64,000 bases of DNA from Streptomyces sp. STR69 (lineage in GTDB: Bacteria > Actinomycetota > Actinomycetes > Streptomycetales > Streptomycetaceae), in NCBI RefSeq assembly GCF_024519455.1, contig NZ_JALJRY010000015.1, positions 124,001 through 188,000 on the forward strand, in the 5' to 3' direction. Of this stretch, positions 50,039 through 57,791 are shown piece after piece; the first letter of the stretch is position 1; every line of letters starts with the position of its first letter. Under the pieces are notes generated by a model. That model saw nothing but the letters and a program-made list of their open reading frames with translations, ran no database searches and was not told the origin of the DNA. The translations under genes were made by a program, and so were the position numbers.

Positions 50039-52060
50039 ATGCCGGAGACCACACCCAAGGGCCTCACCAGGCTCGCCTTCGGTGGGGACTACAACCCCGA
50101 GCAGTGGCCGGAGAGCGTCTGGCAGGAGGACGTCCGGCTGATGCGGGAGGCCGGCGTCACCATGGTGAGCGTCGGGATCTTCTCCTGGGCGCTGCTGGAG
50201 CCCGAGCAGGGTGTGTACGACTTCGGTTGGCTGGACCGGATCATCGGCCTGCTGCACGAGAACGGCATCCGCGTCGACCTCGGGACGCCCACGGTCTCGC
50301 CGCCCGCCTGGTTCTACCGCGCCCACCCCGAGGCCCTCCCCGTCACCGCCGACGGCACCCGCTACGAGTTCGGCTCACGCGGCGCGATCTGCCACAGCAA
50401 CGCCGACTACCGCGCCGCCGCCGCGAACATCACCACACAGCTCGCCGAGCGCTACGGCTCCCACCCGGCCCTCGCGCTGTGGCACGTCTTCAACGAGTAC
50501 GGCGTCCCCGTCTCCGCCTGCTACTGCGACTCCTGCGCCGCCCACTTCCGCCGCTGGCTGACGACGACGTACCAGACCGTCGAAGGCGTCAACGAGGCCT
50601 GGGGAACGGCCTTCTGGGGCCAGCGGTACGCGGACCTCGGCCAGATCAACCCGCCCCGGCTCACCCCGACCGCCGTCAACCCGGCCCAGGCGCTGGACTA
50701 CACGCGGTTCGCGGACGCCACGATGCGCGAGAACTTCATCGCGGAACGGGACATCCTGCACCGCCTCGCGCCCGGTATCCCGGTGACGACCAACTTCATG
50801 ACCGCCCTCAGCCAGTGCGAGTCCGTCGACTACTGGGCCTGGGGCCGCGAGGTCGACCTCGTCACCAACGACCACTACCTGATCACCGACGGCCGCCGCA
50901 CCCACGTCAACCTCGCGATGGCCGCCGACCTCACCCGCTCCGTCGCGGGCGGCGCCCCCTGGCTGCTCCTCGAACACTCCACCTCGGGCGTCAACTGGCA
51001 GCCCCGCAACCCCGCCAAGGCCCCCGGCCAGATGGCCCGCAACGCCCTCTCCCACGTGGCGCGCGGCTCCGACGGCGCGATGTTCTTCCAGTGGCGCCAG
51101 TCCCGGCGCGGCGCCGAGAAGTTCCACTCCGCGATGCTCCCGCACGGCGGCACCGAGACCCGCGTCTGGCGCGAGGTCGTCGAACTCGGCGCCTCCGTCG
51201 AGGAGTTGGTCCGGATCCGCGGCACCCGCACCCAGGCCGACGTGGCCGTCGTATGGGACTGGCAGTCGTGGTGGGCGCAGAAACTGGAGTGGCGCCCCAG
51301 CCAGGACCACGACGCCCGCGAGCGCGCCGACGCCTTCTACGAAGCCCTCTACGACCGCCACCTCACCGTCGACTTCGCCCACCCGGAAGCCGACTTGTCG
51401 GCCTATCCCCTTGTCGTCGTACCCGCCCTCTACCTGACGACGGAGGCGGCCGGCCGCAACCTGAAGCGGTACGTCGAGCAGGGCGGCACCCTCGTCGTCT
51501 CCTACTTCTCCGGCATCGTCGACGAGCACGACGCCGTCCACGAGGGCGCCTACCCCGGTGCCCTGCGGGACGTACTCGGCCTGACGGTCGAGGAGTTCTC
51601 GCCCTTGCTCGCGGGCGAGCGGGTGCGTGTCACCGGACCCGACGGCTCCGAACTCACCGGCGACGTATGGACCGAGTTCGTGGTCCCGCGCGGCGCCGAG
51701 ACCGTGTGGACGTACGCCGAAGGTCTCACCGCCGATCACCCGGCTGTCACCCGGCACCGCCTCGGCGAGGGCACCGCCTGGTACGTGTCCACGCGTCTCG
51801 ACGCCCATGGCCTCGACGCGCTGCTCGGCTGGGCCGCCGAGGACGCCCGGATCGCGCCGCGCGCCGAGCTGCCGTACGACGTCGAAGTCGTGCGCAGGGA
51901 AGGCGAGTCGGGCAGTTTTCTCTTCGCGGTCAACCACAGCGCCTCGGACGTCAAGGTGCCGCTGGGCGCCGATGGCACGGAGCTGCTGACCGGGGAACGT
52001 GCCGCGGGCGGTCTCGCGGTTCCCGCGGGTGCCGTGCGGGTCGTGCGACTCGACGGCTGA
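50039..52060 (+). CDS. GH42 family beta-galactosidase
   Basis: A 673-residue glycoside hydrolase family 42 enzyme. The catalytic barrel has acid/base Glu153 (HVFNEYG) and nucleophile Glu312 (LLEHSTSG), with the zinc-cysteine cluster CYCDSC just after Glu153. The trimerisation (beta-galactosidase) domain (about 400-605) and a small C-terminal domain follow. ATG 50039 has GGGAGAGATCC upstream. No signal peptide is present, so it acts on imported or intracellular beta-galactosides. It is controlled by the divergent LacI regulator, by inference. Confidence 0.95.
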   Translation: MPETTPKGLTRLAFGGDYNPEQWPESVWQEDVRLMREAGVTMVSVGIFSWALLEPEQGVYDFGWLDRIIGLLHENGIRVDLGTPTVSPPAWFYRAHPEALPVTADGTRYEFGSRGAICHSNADYRAAAANITTQLAERYGSHPALALWHVFNEYGVPVSACYCDSCAAHFRRWLTTTYQTVEGVNEAWGTAFWGQRYADLGQINPPRLTPTAVNPAQALDYTRFADATMRENFIAERDILHRLAPGIPVTTNFMTALSQCESVDYWAWGREVDLVTNDHYLITDGRRTHVNLAMAADLTRSVAGGAPWLLLEHSTSGVNWQPRNPAKAPGQMARNALSHVARGSDGAMFFQWRQSRRGAEKFHSAMLPHGGTETRVWREVVELGASVEELVRIRGTRTQADVAVVWDWQSWWAQKLEWRPSQDHDARERADAFYEALYDRHLTVDFAHPEADLSAYPLVVVPALYLTTEAAGRNLKRYVEQGGTLVVSYFSGIVDEHDAVHEGAYPGALRDVLGLTVEEFSPLLAGERVRVTGPDGSELTGDVWTEFVVPRGAETVWTYAEGLTADHPAVTRHRLGEGTAWYVSTRLDAHGLDALLGWAAEDARIAPRAELPYDVEVVRREGESGSFLFAVNHSASDVKVPLGADGTELLTGERAAGGLAVPAGAVRVVRLDG

Positions 52061-52067
52061 GCCGACT

Positions 52068-52107
52068 CCCCTCCGCCCGCGAGAGCCGTGAGCCGCGGGC
52101 GGAGGGG
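52068..52107 (+). terminator. Hairpin terminator after the beta-galactosidase gene
   Basis: A perfect 14-bp stem (52068-52081 with 52094-52107, arm CCCCTCCGCCCGCG) with a 12-nt loop begins 7 bp after the stop. No U-run follows. Confidence 0.8.
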
Positions 52108-52366
52108 GACGTCCGACCGCTCCGTACGCGTGCGTTCTTGAGCGGCTGCGACGGTGTGGTTCGGCCAACACCCGTTCCGGACGCCGGAGTTCGTTCCCGG
52201 TGGTGTCACCGCGTCCCGCCCGTTGTCCCATGCCCCGGCGGCGACGGCCGTGCCGAACAGGAACGGTCGGTCCCGGACAAGGGGCACCGAGTCCGGGACG
52301 CGGTGGACCGTGCTGCGGGAGAGTGGGGGGACGCGGCAAGCGGCGCGCAGGACGGAGGGGCACGAG
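52108..52366. other. Gap before the ArsR-like gene
   Basis: About 260 bp separate the galactosidase terminator from the next start. One open frame runs through it but reads as non-coding and lacks a ribosome site until ATG 52367. It presumably holds the promoter of the ArsR-like gene; no clear elements are seen. Confidence 0.4.
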
Positions 52367-52648
52367 ATGCTGAGGACTCCGGCAAGTCAGCGACGACTGG
52401 ACATCCTGGAGTGGCTGAGAGATCCGGCCGCCCACTTCCCGGCACACCGGTATCTCGCCGAGGCCGGGGTCGGCTCGGAGGCGGTGGCGGCCAAGCTGGG
52501 CGTGTCCCGCCAGGTCGCCGAGACCCACCTCGAACTCCTCGCGTCCCTGGGCCTGTTGCGCACCCGGCGGATCCGGCTGCGCACCTACTACCAGCGCGAC
52601 GAGGTCCGGATCGCCGAGGTGGCCCGGATGTTCGAGAAGGGCTGGTAG
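52367..52648 (+). CDS. ArsR-like winged helix-turn-helix regulator
   Basis: A 93-residue single-domain wHTH protein: SQRRLDILEWLRDPAAHFPAHRYLAEAGVGSEAVAAKLGVSRQVAETHLELLASLGLLRTRRIRLRTYYQRDEVRI. The layout matches short ArsR-type regulators, without visible metal-binding cysteines. ATG 52367 follows a GGAGGGG site 5-6 nt upstream; the longer upstream frame is not supported. Its target is unknown. It converges on the BrkB membrane gene. Confidence 0.88.
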   Translation: MLRTPASQRRLDILEWLRDPAAHFPAHRYLAEAGVGSEAVAAKLGVSRQVAETHLELLASLGLLRTRRIRLRTYYQRDEVRIAEVARMFEKGW

Positions 52649-52668
52649 CAGGACCGGTGGGCCGGGCA

Positions 52669-53532
52669 TCACACCGTGTCCTGCCCGGAGTCCGCCTCCT
52701 CCGGTGACTCCGGTTCGGTGCGGAACGACGCCTCCGGGTCCCCGAACCGCTCGCACAGCAGCCTGCCCACCAGCGCGCCGCCGTAGAGCACGAACCCCAC
52801 GCCGACCAGCCAGGACTCCACCACCAGCACCGTGCCGACCGGGCCGTAGCTGACCGCGTTGGTGACCAGGAGCGGGGTGAACACCAGGTACGAGAACCAG
52901 CGCAGGCCGACCAGGCCCGCCATCGTGGCGAGCGCGCCCGGCAGCAGATACCGCCAGTGGACCTGACGGCTGAGCAGGAAGTGCGGGCCCCACCAGAAGA
53001 ACAACAGGCCGGCCGCCATGCTGAGCAGGATCCGGGGCGTGCCCGCGAGGACGTTACGGGTCTGCACCTGCGCGTACAGATAGCCCATCAGCATGACCAG
53101 CCAGATCAGTTGGCGCCAGATGCGGTGCCAGGGAGTGCCGGTCGGGCGCCACACGTGCTCGTAGCCGCTCTGCACACTCGACGCGAAGGACAGACCGAAC
53201 AGCGCGAGCAGCGCCACGCTCCAGGCGCTGGTGGTGCCGATGACCTTGCGGGGCGGGGTGAAGACGTCGGTGAGCGCGCGGGCGGAGCGGCCGGACAGAT
53301 CCATGCCGTCCACCAGCCACAGCGCGAACCCGCCGTGCCCGATCGGATCGGCCGCGGCCACCACGATCAGCAGCGGCGCCAGCGTGACCAGGGCGAGCGT
53401 CGCGAACCCCATGGCCCGGTGCAGCAGCTCCAACTCCCGCCCGCGCCGGTTGAGTTCGGCCAGGCCGAGGCGCTGCCACGCGCTGCGGAGGCGGTTCACC
53501 GAGGGGTTCCCGCGCGGCGGGCGGCCGACCAC
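52669..53532 (-). CDS. Second YihY/BrkB family inner-membrane protein
   Basis: A 287-residue membrane protein with about six hydrophobic helices (FATLALVTLAPLLIVVAA; WSVALLALFGLSFASSVQSG; LIWLVMLMGYLYAQVQT; LSMAAGLLFFWWGPHFLL and others) and a charged C-terminus. It is a more diverged member of the same family as the gene at 32243. Function is probably membrane transport, not ribonuclease. GTG 53532 is the first start available; a downstream start is possible. Confidence 0.85.
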   Translation of the reverse strand: MVGRPPRGNPSVNRLRSAWQRLGLAELNRRGRELELLHRAMGFATLALVTLAPLLIVVAAADPIGHGGFALWLVDGMDLSGRSARALTDVFTPPRKVIGTTSAWSVALLALFGLSFASSVQSGYEHVWRPTGTPWHRIWRQLIWLVMLMGYLYAQVQTRNVLAGTPRILLSMAAGLLFFWWGPHFLLSRQVHWRYLLPGALATMAGLVGLRWFSYLVFTPLLVTNAVSYGPVGTVLVVESWLVGVGFVLYGGALVGRLLCERFGDPEASFRTEPESPEEADSGQDTV

Positions 53533-53678
53533 GACATGCGGGGCCCCCTTCTCACTTCTCGCCGACCGGCAGCGCGATCCGGGTCACCGGGAATACGCTC
53601 GGGAAACGTGACCGGGTGCCGCGATGACCGGGAAGAACAGCAAGAGTACGCGCGCCGGTCCCAACCGTGGAGGTGTTC

Positions 53679-54641
53679 GTGGACCGACCCAAGGCGCTGC
53701 TCGCCCGCCGTTACGTCGCGATCGGCGGCCGTGGTCCCGAGGACGTGGTGGCCGACGCCCGCGGCCGGGTGCTGACCGGCGTTGAGGACGGCCGCATCCT
53801 CCGCCTCGACGGACTGATCGACCCCGAGGCGGTACGGGTGGAGACCCTCGCCGACACCGGCGGACGGCCGCTCGGCCTCGAACTCCTCCCGGACAACGCC
53901 CTGTTGGTGGCCGACGCGGAACGCGGGCTGCTGCGCGTCGACTTGGTGGACGGAACCGTACGCGTCCTCGCCGGCTCGGTGGCGGGGGAGCCGCTGCGGG
54001 GCTGCAGCAACGTGGTCGCGCTGTCGGACGGCAGTGCGTACTTCACCGTCTTCAGCCTCCGCTACCCGATGGAGCGGTGGATCGGTGACATCGTCGAACA
54101 CACCGGCACGGGACGGCTGTTGCGACTCGCACCCGGTGCCGACAGTCCCGAAGTCCTCCTGGACGGGCTCCAGTTCGCCAACGGGCTCGCCCCGAGCGCC
54201 GACGAGTCCTTCCTGGTCGTCGCGGAAACCGGCGCCCGCCGGCTGACCCGCTACTGGCTCACCGGACCGAAGGCGGGCCGGAGCGAGTCCTTCGTCGACG
54301 ACCTCCCCGGAATGCCCGACAACCTCTGGCGCGCCGGCCCGGACGGGCCGATCTGGGTGGCGCTGGCCGGCCCGCGCGTCGCGCCGCTCGAACTCCTCCA
54401 CCAGGCCTCGCCCGCCGTACGGCAGGCGGCGGCCCGTGTCGCCGTGCGCGTGCCCTTCCGCCCCACCGGCATGATCGGAGCCATGGCGTTCGACGACGAC
54501 GGAGCCGTCGTCCATCACCTCGTCGCGCGCGGCTCCTCGTACCGGATGGCCACCAGCGTGTGCGAGGCGTCCGGACACCTGGTGCTGGGGAGCGTGCGGG
54601 AGCGCGGGATCGCGCTGTGCGAGCCGCCCGCTCCGAAGTGA
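53679..54641 (+). CDS. SMP-30/strictosidine-synthase-like beta-propeller lactonase
   Basis: A 320-residue six-bladed beta-propeller protein: AIGGRGPEDVVADARGRVLTGVEDGRILRLD at the start, later GLQFANGLAPSADESFLVVAETGARRLTRYWLTG and a C-terminal MIGAMAFDDDGAVVHHL. Family members are Ca2+-dependent lactonases or, in plants, strictosidine synthases. The substrate is unknown. I prefer GTG 53679 because GGAGG lies 5 nt before it; GTG 53667 is an alternative that would place that site inside the gene. Confidence 0.85.
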   Translation: MDRPKALLARRYVAIGGRGPEDVVADARGRVLTGVEDGRILRLDGLIDPEAVRVETLADTGGRPLGLELLPDNALLVADAERGLLRVDLVDGTVRVLAGSVAGEPLRGCSNVVALSDGSAYFTVFSLRYPMERWIGDIVEHTGTGRLLRLAPGADSPEVLLDGLQFANGLAPSADESFLVVAETGARRLTRYWLTGPKAGRSESFVDDLPGMPDNLWRAGPDGPIWVALAGPRVAPLELLHQASPAVRQAAARVAVRVPFRPTGMIGAMAFDDDGAVVHHLVARGSSYRMATSVCEASGHLVLGSVRERGIALCEPPAPK

Positions 54642-54698
54642 CCCCGGCAGGTCACCGGCGTTACCCTGTTGCCCGGCCGCGAGCACTCCTCGCGGCGC

Positions 54699-54757
54699 GG
54701 CGGTGGGGCCCGCCGTACCCGAACCGCGGCAGAGGTGCCGCCAACGGTCCCTACTTG
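54699..54757 (+). ncRNA. Fluoride riboswitch (crcB motif)
   Basis: The RNA contains GGCGGTGGGGCCCGCC followed by GAACCGCGGC, a short loop, then GCCGCCAACGGTCCCTAC. This matches the fluoride-riboswitch consensus (GGCGAUGAGGCCCGCC, AACUGCC, GGCUGAUGGCCUCUAC) in order, spacing and invariant positions, including the pseudoknot-forming stretch and terminal CUAC. It ends about 50 nt before the first crcB ATG, whose GGAGA site follows. Fluoride binding should raise expression of the exporter genes. Confidence 0.88.
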
Positions 54758-54805
54758 TAGAGGCGTGTGCCCCCAGGGCCCCCGACGAGTAGGAGACGTA
54801 CGGCC

Positions 54806-55267
54806 ATGACAGCCCCCGAAGCCGAGAGCGTGCGCACCCGGCCACAGGCCCCGCGGCCGTCCGTCTGGCGCGGCCAGGGACCCGTGGTCGCGATGGTGGC
54901 ACTCGGCGGCGCGATCGGGGCCACGGGACGTTACGCGGCCTCCCTGTGGTGGCCCGCGCAGAGTGGCGGTTTCCCCTGGACGACGTTCTGGATCAACGTC
55001 GTCGGGTGTGCCGTGATAGGCGTGTTCATGGTGGTGATCACCGATGTGTGGGCCGCGCACAGGCTGGTGCGGCCGTTCTTCGGCACCGGTGTGCTCGGCG
55101 GCTTCACCACCTTCTCGACGTACGCCGTCGACATCCAGAAACTGGTCGACGCGGGCCATCCCCGCACCGCGCTGGCCTATCTCGCCGCGACCCTGCTCGC
55201 GGCGCTCGCGGCGGTTTGGCTCGCGGTGACGGCGGCCCGGCGCGTCCTGAAGTGGAGGCAGCGATGA
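54806..55267 (+). CDS. crcB: Fluoride ion channel CrcB/Fluc, first subunit
   Basis: A 153-residue small membrane protein with four hydrophobic helices. Fluc motifs are visible: GGAIGATGRYAAS near residue 35, the conserved Asn in FWINVVGC, and the phenylalanine-box/threonine segment GFTTFSTYAVD. Fluc channels are dual-topology dimers passing F- out of the cell. ATG 54806 follows AGGAGA. A 28-residue hydrophilic N-terminal tail is atypical. Its stop overlaps the DUF190 gene start (ATGA). Two different subunits, as here, suggest a heterodimer. Confidence 0.93.
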   Translation: MTAPEAESVRTRPQAPRPSVWRGQGPVVAMVALGGAIGATGRYAASLWWPAQSGGFPWTTFWINVVGCAVIGVFMVVITDVWAAHRLVRPFFGTGVLGGFTTFSTYAVDIQKLVDAGHPRTALAYLAATLLAALAAVWLAVTAARRVLKWRQR

Positions 55268-55644
55268 CCAGGCTGACCGGCAGCGCCCTGCGCGTGACCG
55301 TCTTCATCGGCGAGAACGACACCTGGCACCACAAGCCCCTCTACACGGAGATCGTCCACCGCGCGCACACCGCCGGGCTGGCCGGCGCCAGCGTCTTCCG
55401 AGGCATCGAGGGCTTCGGCGCCTCCTCCCTGATCCACACCACGCGGCTGCTGTCGCTCAGCGAGGACCTGCCGGTGGCGATCGTGATCGTGGACGCCGAG
55501 GAGTGCGTACGGGCCTTTCTGCCGCAGCTCGACGAACTGGTCACCGAGGGACTCGTGATCCTCGACGACTGCGAGGTCATCCGGTACGCGGGCCGAACGG
55601 ATGCGTCCCGCGAACCGGGCACGAAGGGTAAGAAGTCGTTGTGA
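55264..55644 (+). CDS. DUF190 domain protein in the fluoride operon
   Basis: A 126-residue soluble protein with the DUF190 fold, related to P-II-like ferredoxin folds: ALRVTVFIGENDTWHHKPLYTEIVHRAHTAGLAGASVFRGIEGFG and later VEECVRAFLPQLDELVTEGLVILDD-like text. DUF190 genes often accompany crcB. The role is unknown; a regulatory or binding role toward the channels is inferred. It is joined to both neighbours by ATGA and GTGA overlaps. Confidence 0.9.
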   Translation: MTRLTGSALRVTVFIGENDTWHHKPLYTEIVHRAHTAGLAGASVFRGIEGFGASSLIHTTRLLSLSEDLPVAIVIVDAEECVRAFLPQLDELVTEGLVILDDCEVIRYAGRTDASREPGTKGKKSL

Positions 55645-56015
55645 ACTGGCTGTTGGTCGTCGCGGGAGCCGTCGTCGGCGCTCCGCTCCGCTATCTCACC
55701 GACCGTGCCGTGCAGACCAGACACGACTCCGTCTTCCCCTGGGGCACCTTCGCGGTGAACGTCACCGGCTGTCTGATCCTGGGCACACTGACCGGAGCGG
55801 TGTCTGCCGGCGCGGCGGGCTCGCATCTCCAACTCCTCGTCGGTACAGGTCTTTGCGGGGCCCTGACGACGTACTCCACCTTCTCGTACGAGACACTGCG
55901 ACTGACCGAGACAGGGGCGGGGCTCTACGCTGCCGCCAACGTCGTCGGCAGCGTGATGGCGGGCCTCGGTGCGGCATTTGTCGGGGTGTCGATCGCGCAG
56001 GCCCTGTGGGCGTAA
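55641..56015 (+). CDS. crcB: Fluoride ion channel CrcB/Fluc, second subunit
   Basis: A 124-residue protein with four hydrophobic helices: GAVVGAPLRYLTDRAVQTRH, GTFAVNVTGCLILGTLTGAVS (conserved Asn), GTGLCGALTTYSTFSYETLRL (Phe-box and Thr) and a last helix. GTG 55641 overlaps the DUF190 stop. It differs clearly from the first CrcB, consistent with a heterodimeric channel as reported for paired crcB genes in Gram-positive bacteria. Confidence 0.92.
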   Translation: MNWLLVVAGAVVGAPLRYLTDRAVQTRHDSVFPWGTFAVNVTGCLILGTLTGAVSAGAAGSHLQLLVGTGLCGALTTYSTFSYETLRLTETGAGLYAAANVVGSVMAGLGAAFVGVSIAQALWA

Positions 56016-56059
56016 GAAATCGGGCGGATCCCACGCCCGAACAGGACCGCCTCCAGCGC

Positions 56060-56077
56060 TATTGTCTACAGCACTGT
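56060..56077 (+). promoter_or_regulatory. uppP -10 box and overlapping ACAG-CA-CTGT dyad
   Basis: TATTGT (56060-56065) lies 38 bp before the uppP ATG; the dyad ACAGCACTGT (56068-56077) covers the expected transcription start. The identical 10-mer occurs at 57035-57044 in the promoter of the FadR-type regulator, so both promoters may be controlled by that regulator. No clear -35 is seen. Confidence 0.45.
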
Positions 56078-56103
56078 CGACCAACCCCGAAGAACTGGAT
56101 CTC

Positions 56104-56940
56104 ATGAGCGTCATCAGCGTCGGTCAGGCCGCCGTCCTCGGAGTCGTCGAGGGGGTGACCGAGTTCCTTCCGGTCTCCTCGACCGGCCATCTGAAGATCG
56201 TCGAGGGGCTGATGAAGATCCCCGTGGACGACGATTCCGTCGTCGGGTTCTCGGCCGTCATCCAGGTCGGCGCCATCGCCGCCGTGCTCGTGTACTTCTT
56301 CAAGGACATCGTGCGGATCGTGACCGCGTGGGGCCGTGGCCTGCGCAATCGCGAGGAGCGCTATCACCACGACTACAAGTTCGCCTGGTGGGTGATCTAC
56401 GCGACGATCCCGATCGTCCTGGTGGGTCTGGCCGCGAAGCCGCTCATCGACGGGCCGCTCGGCTCGCTGTGGGTGGTGGCCGCCTCGCTCATCGTCGGCA
56501 GTGGTGTCATGTGGGCGGCGGACCAGATGGGCCGGCACAAGCGAGGTGAGGACGACACCACGTTCAAGGACGCGATGCTGGTGGGCAGTTCGCAGATCCT
56601 CGCGCTGCTCTTCCCCGGCTTCTCGCGCTCCGGCGCCACGATGTCCACCGGGCTCATCCTCGACCTGGACCGCGTCGCCGCGACCCGGCTCTCCTTCTTC
56701 CTCGGCATCCCGGCGCTGACCGGCGCCGGTATCTACGAGCTGAAGGACGCGCTCGGGGCGGGCGTGGGCGCCGCTCCGCTGGCCGTCGGCACGATCGTGT
56801 CCTTCGTGGTGGCCTACGCCTCCATCGCCTGGCTGCTGAAGTTCGTCGCGAAGCACTCCTTCAACGCGTTCGTGATCTACCGGATCATCATCGGGCTGCT
56901 GCTGTTCGGGCTGCTCGGCACGGGTGTGCTCAACAGCTGA
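56104..56940 (+). CDS. uppP: Undecaprenyl-diphosphatase (UppP/BacA)
   Basis: A 278-residue integral membrane phosphatase that regenerates undecaprenyl phosphate for cell-wall synthesis and raises bacitracin tolerance. Signature motifs are GVVEGVTEFLPVSSTGHL near the N-terminus and PGFSRSGATMSTGL in the second half; eight hydrophobic helices are expected. ATG 56104 starts the standard length. It is followed by a strong terminator at 56972. Confidence 0.95.
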   Translation: MSVISVGQAAVLGVVEGVTEFLPVSSTGHLKIVEGLMKIPVDDDSVVGFSAVIQVGAIAAVLVYFFKDIVRIVTAWGRGLRNREERYHHDYKFAWWVIYATIPIVLVGLAAKPLIDGPLGSLWVVAASLIVGSGVMWAADQMGRHKRGEDDTTFKDAMLVGSSQILALLFPGFSRSGATMSTGLILDLDRVAATRLSFFLGIPALTGAGIYELKDALGAGVGAAPLAVGTIVSFVVAYASIAWLLKFVAKHSFNAFVIYRIIIGLLLFGLLGTGVLNS

Positions 56941-56971
56941 CAGTCACCGACACCGCACGGACGATCATCGC

Positions 56972-57023
56972 AGCGGGCGTGAAGCCGGATTTTCAGGCTT
57001 CACGCCCGCTGTATTTTTCTTTT
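56972..57023 (+). terminator. Strong intrinsic terminator after uppP
   Basis: A perfect 15-bp stem (56972-56986 with 56996-57010, arm AGCGGGCGTGAAGCC), a 9-nt loop and a T-rich tail GTATTTTTCTTTT. A proper U-run is uncommon in such GC-rich DNA, making this the clearest rho-independent terminator in the window. Confidence 0.92.
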
Positions 57024-57031
57024 CCGATCGC

Positions 57032-57061
57032 TTGACAGCACTGTCCCGTCACCCGCAGGAT
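57032..57061 (+). promoter_or_regulatory. Promoter of the asparagine catabolic operon with overlapping GACAG dyad
   Basis: TTGACA (57032-57037) and CAGGAT (57056-57061) are separated by 18 bp, predicting transcription start right at GTG 57069, i.e. a leaderless message. The dyad GACAG-CA-CTGTC (57034-57045) overlaps the -35. Confidence 0.65.
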
Positions 57062-57068
57062 CACGTCC

Positions 57069-57791
57069 GTGAACCTGTCAGACAGCCAGACAGGTGGAGT
57101 CGGACCGCGGCGCGTCAGCGCCATGGAAGCGGTGCTCGTCCACCTCCGCGGCGCCATCGAGCGCGGCGACTACGCCATCGGCGACAAGCTGCCCTCCGAG
57201 GCCGAGCTGTGCCGCACCCTGGAGATCAGCCGACCCGTGCTCCGCGAGGCCCTGCAGACCATGGGCCTGACCGTCTCCAAGACCGGCAAGGGCACCTTCG
57301 TGGTCGCCAACGCCGTGGAGGACCCCACCTTCGGCGACTACGCGGCCAGCGACCTGCTGGAAGTGCGCCGCCACGTCGAGATCCCGGTCGCCGGATACGC
57401 GGCACTGCGCCGCACCCCGGAGAACCTGGACCATCTGGCCCACCTCCTGGACCGCATGGAACGGGAGACGGACACCACCGCGTGGGTCGCGATGGACACC
57501 CTCTTCCACCTCGCCGTGGCGGAAGCCGCCCAGAACCCGGTGTTCCGCCGGGTGATCGAGGAGATCCGCGACGCGCTGGCCCGCCAGTCCGCGTTCCTCA
57601 ACGAACTCGGCGGCCGGCGCGAGCAGTCCAACCGCGAGCACCGGGCGATCGTCGAGGCGCTGATCGACGGCAGCGAGCCGGACGCCGTCGAGGCCATGTC
57701 CCACCACCTCGACCGGGTCGAGACGACCCTCACCGACATCGTGCGCCCCGCGCGCACGGACACCCCCACGGAAGGCGGACCCGAGGCGTGA
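57069..57791 (+). CDS. GntR family regulator, FadR/FCD subfamily
   Basis: A 240-residue regulator: N-terminal winged helix (about residues 18-88: LRGAIERGDYAIGDKLPSEAELCRTLEISRPVLREALQTMGL, then SKTGKGTFVV) and an all-alpha FCD effector domain (about 95-225; LFHLAVAEAAQNPVFRRVIEEI, with the metal-binding-type His/Asp residues in NREHRAIVEALIDG). It should control the downstream permease-asparaginase-aspartase genes in response to an amino or organic acid; it may also control uppP through a shared motif. The next gene starts within its stop (GTGA). Confidence 0.92.
   Translation: MNLSDSQTGGVGPRRVSAMEAVLVHLRGAIERGDYAIGDKLPSEAELCRTLEISRPVLREALQTMGLTVSKTGKGTFVVANAVEDPTFGDYAASDLLEVRRHVEIPVAGYAALRRTPENLDHLAHLLDRMERETDTTAWVAMDTLFHLAVAEAAQNPVFRRVIEEIRDALARQSAFLNELGGRREQSNREHRAIVEALIDGSEPDAVEAMSHHLDRVETTLTDIVRPARTDTPTEGGPEA
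57074..57094. promoter_or_regulatory. Operator-like inverted repeats within the first codons of the FadR-type gene
   Basis: A perfect 9-bp palindrome TGTCAGACA (57076-57084) sits inside a wider CCTGTC-N9-GACAGG dyad (57074-57079 and 57089-57094), just after the predicted start of transcription. It matches the GACAG/CTGTC half-sites around the promoter and suggests autoregulation. Confidence 0.55.
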
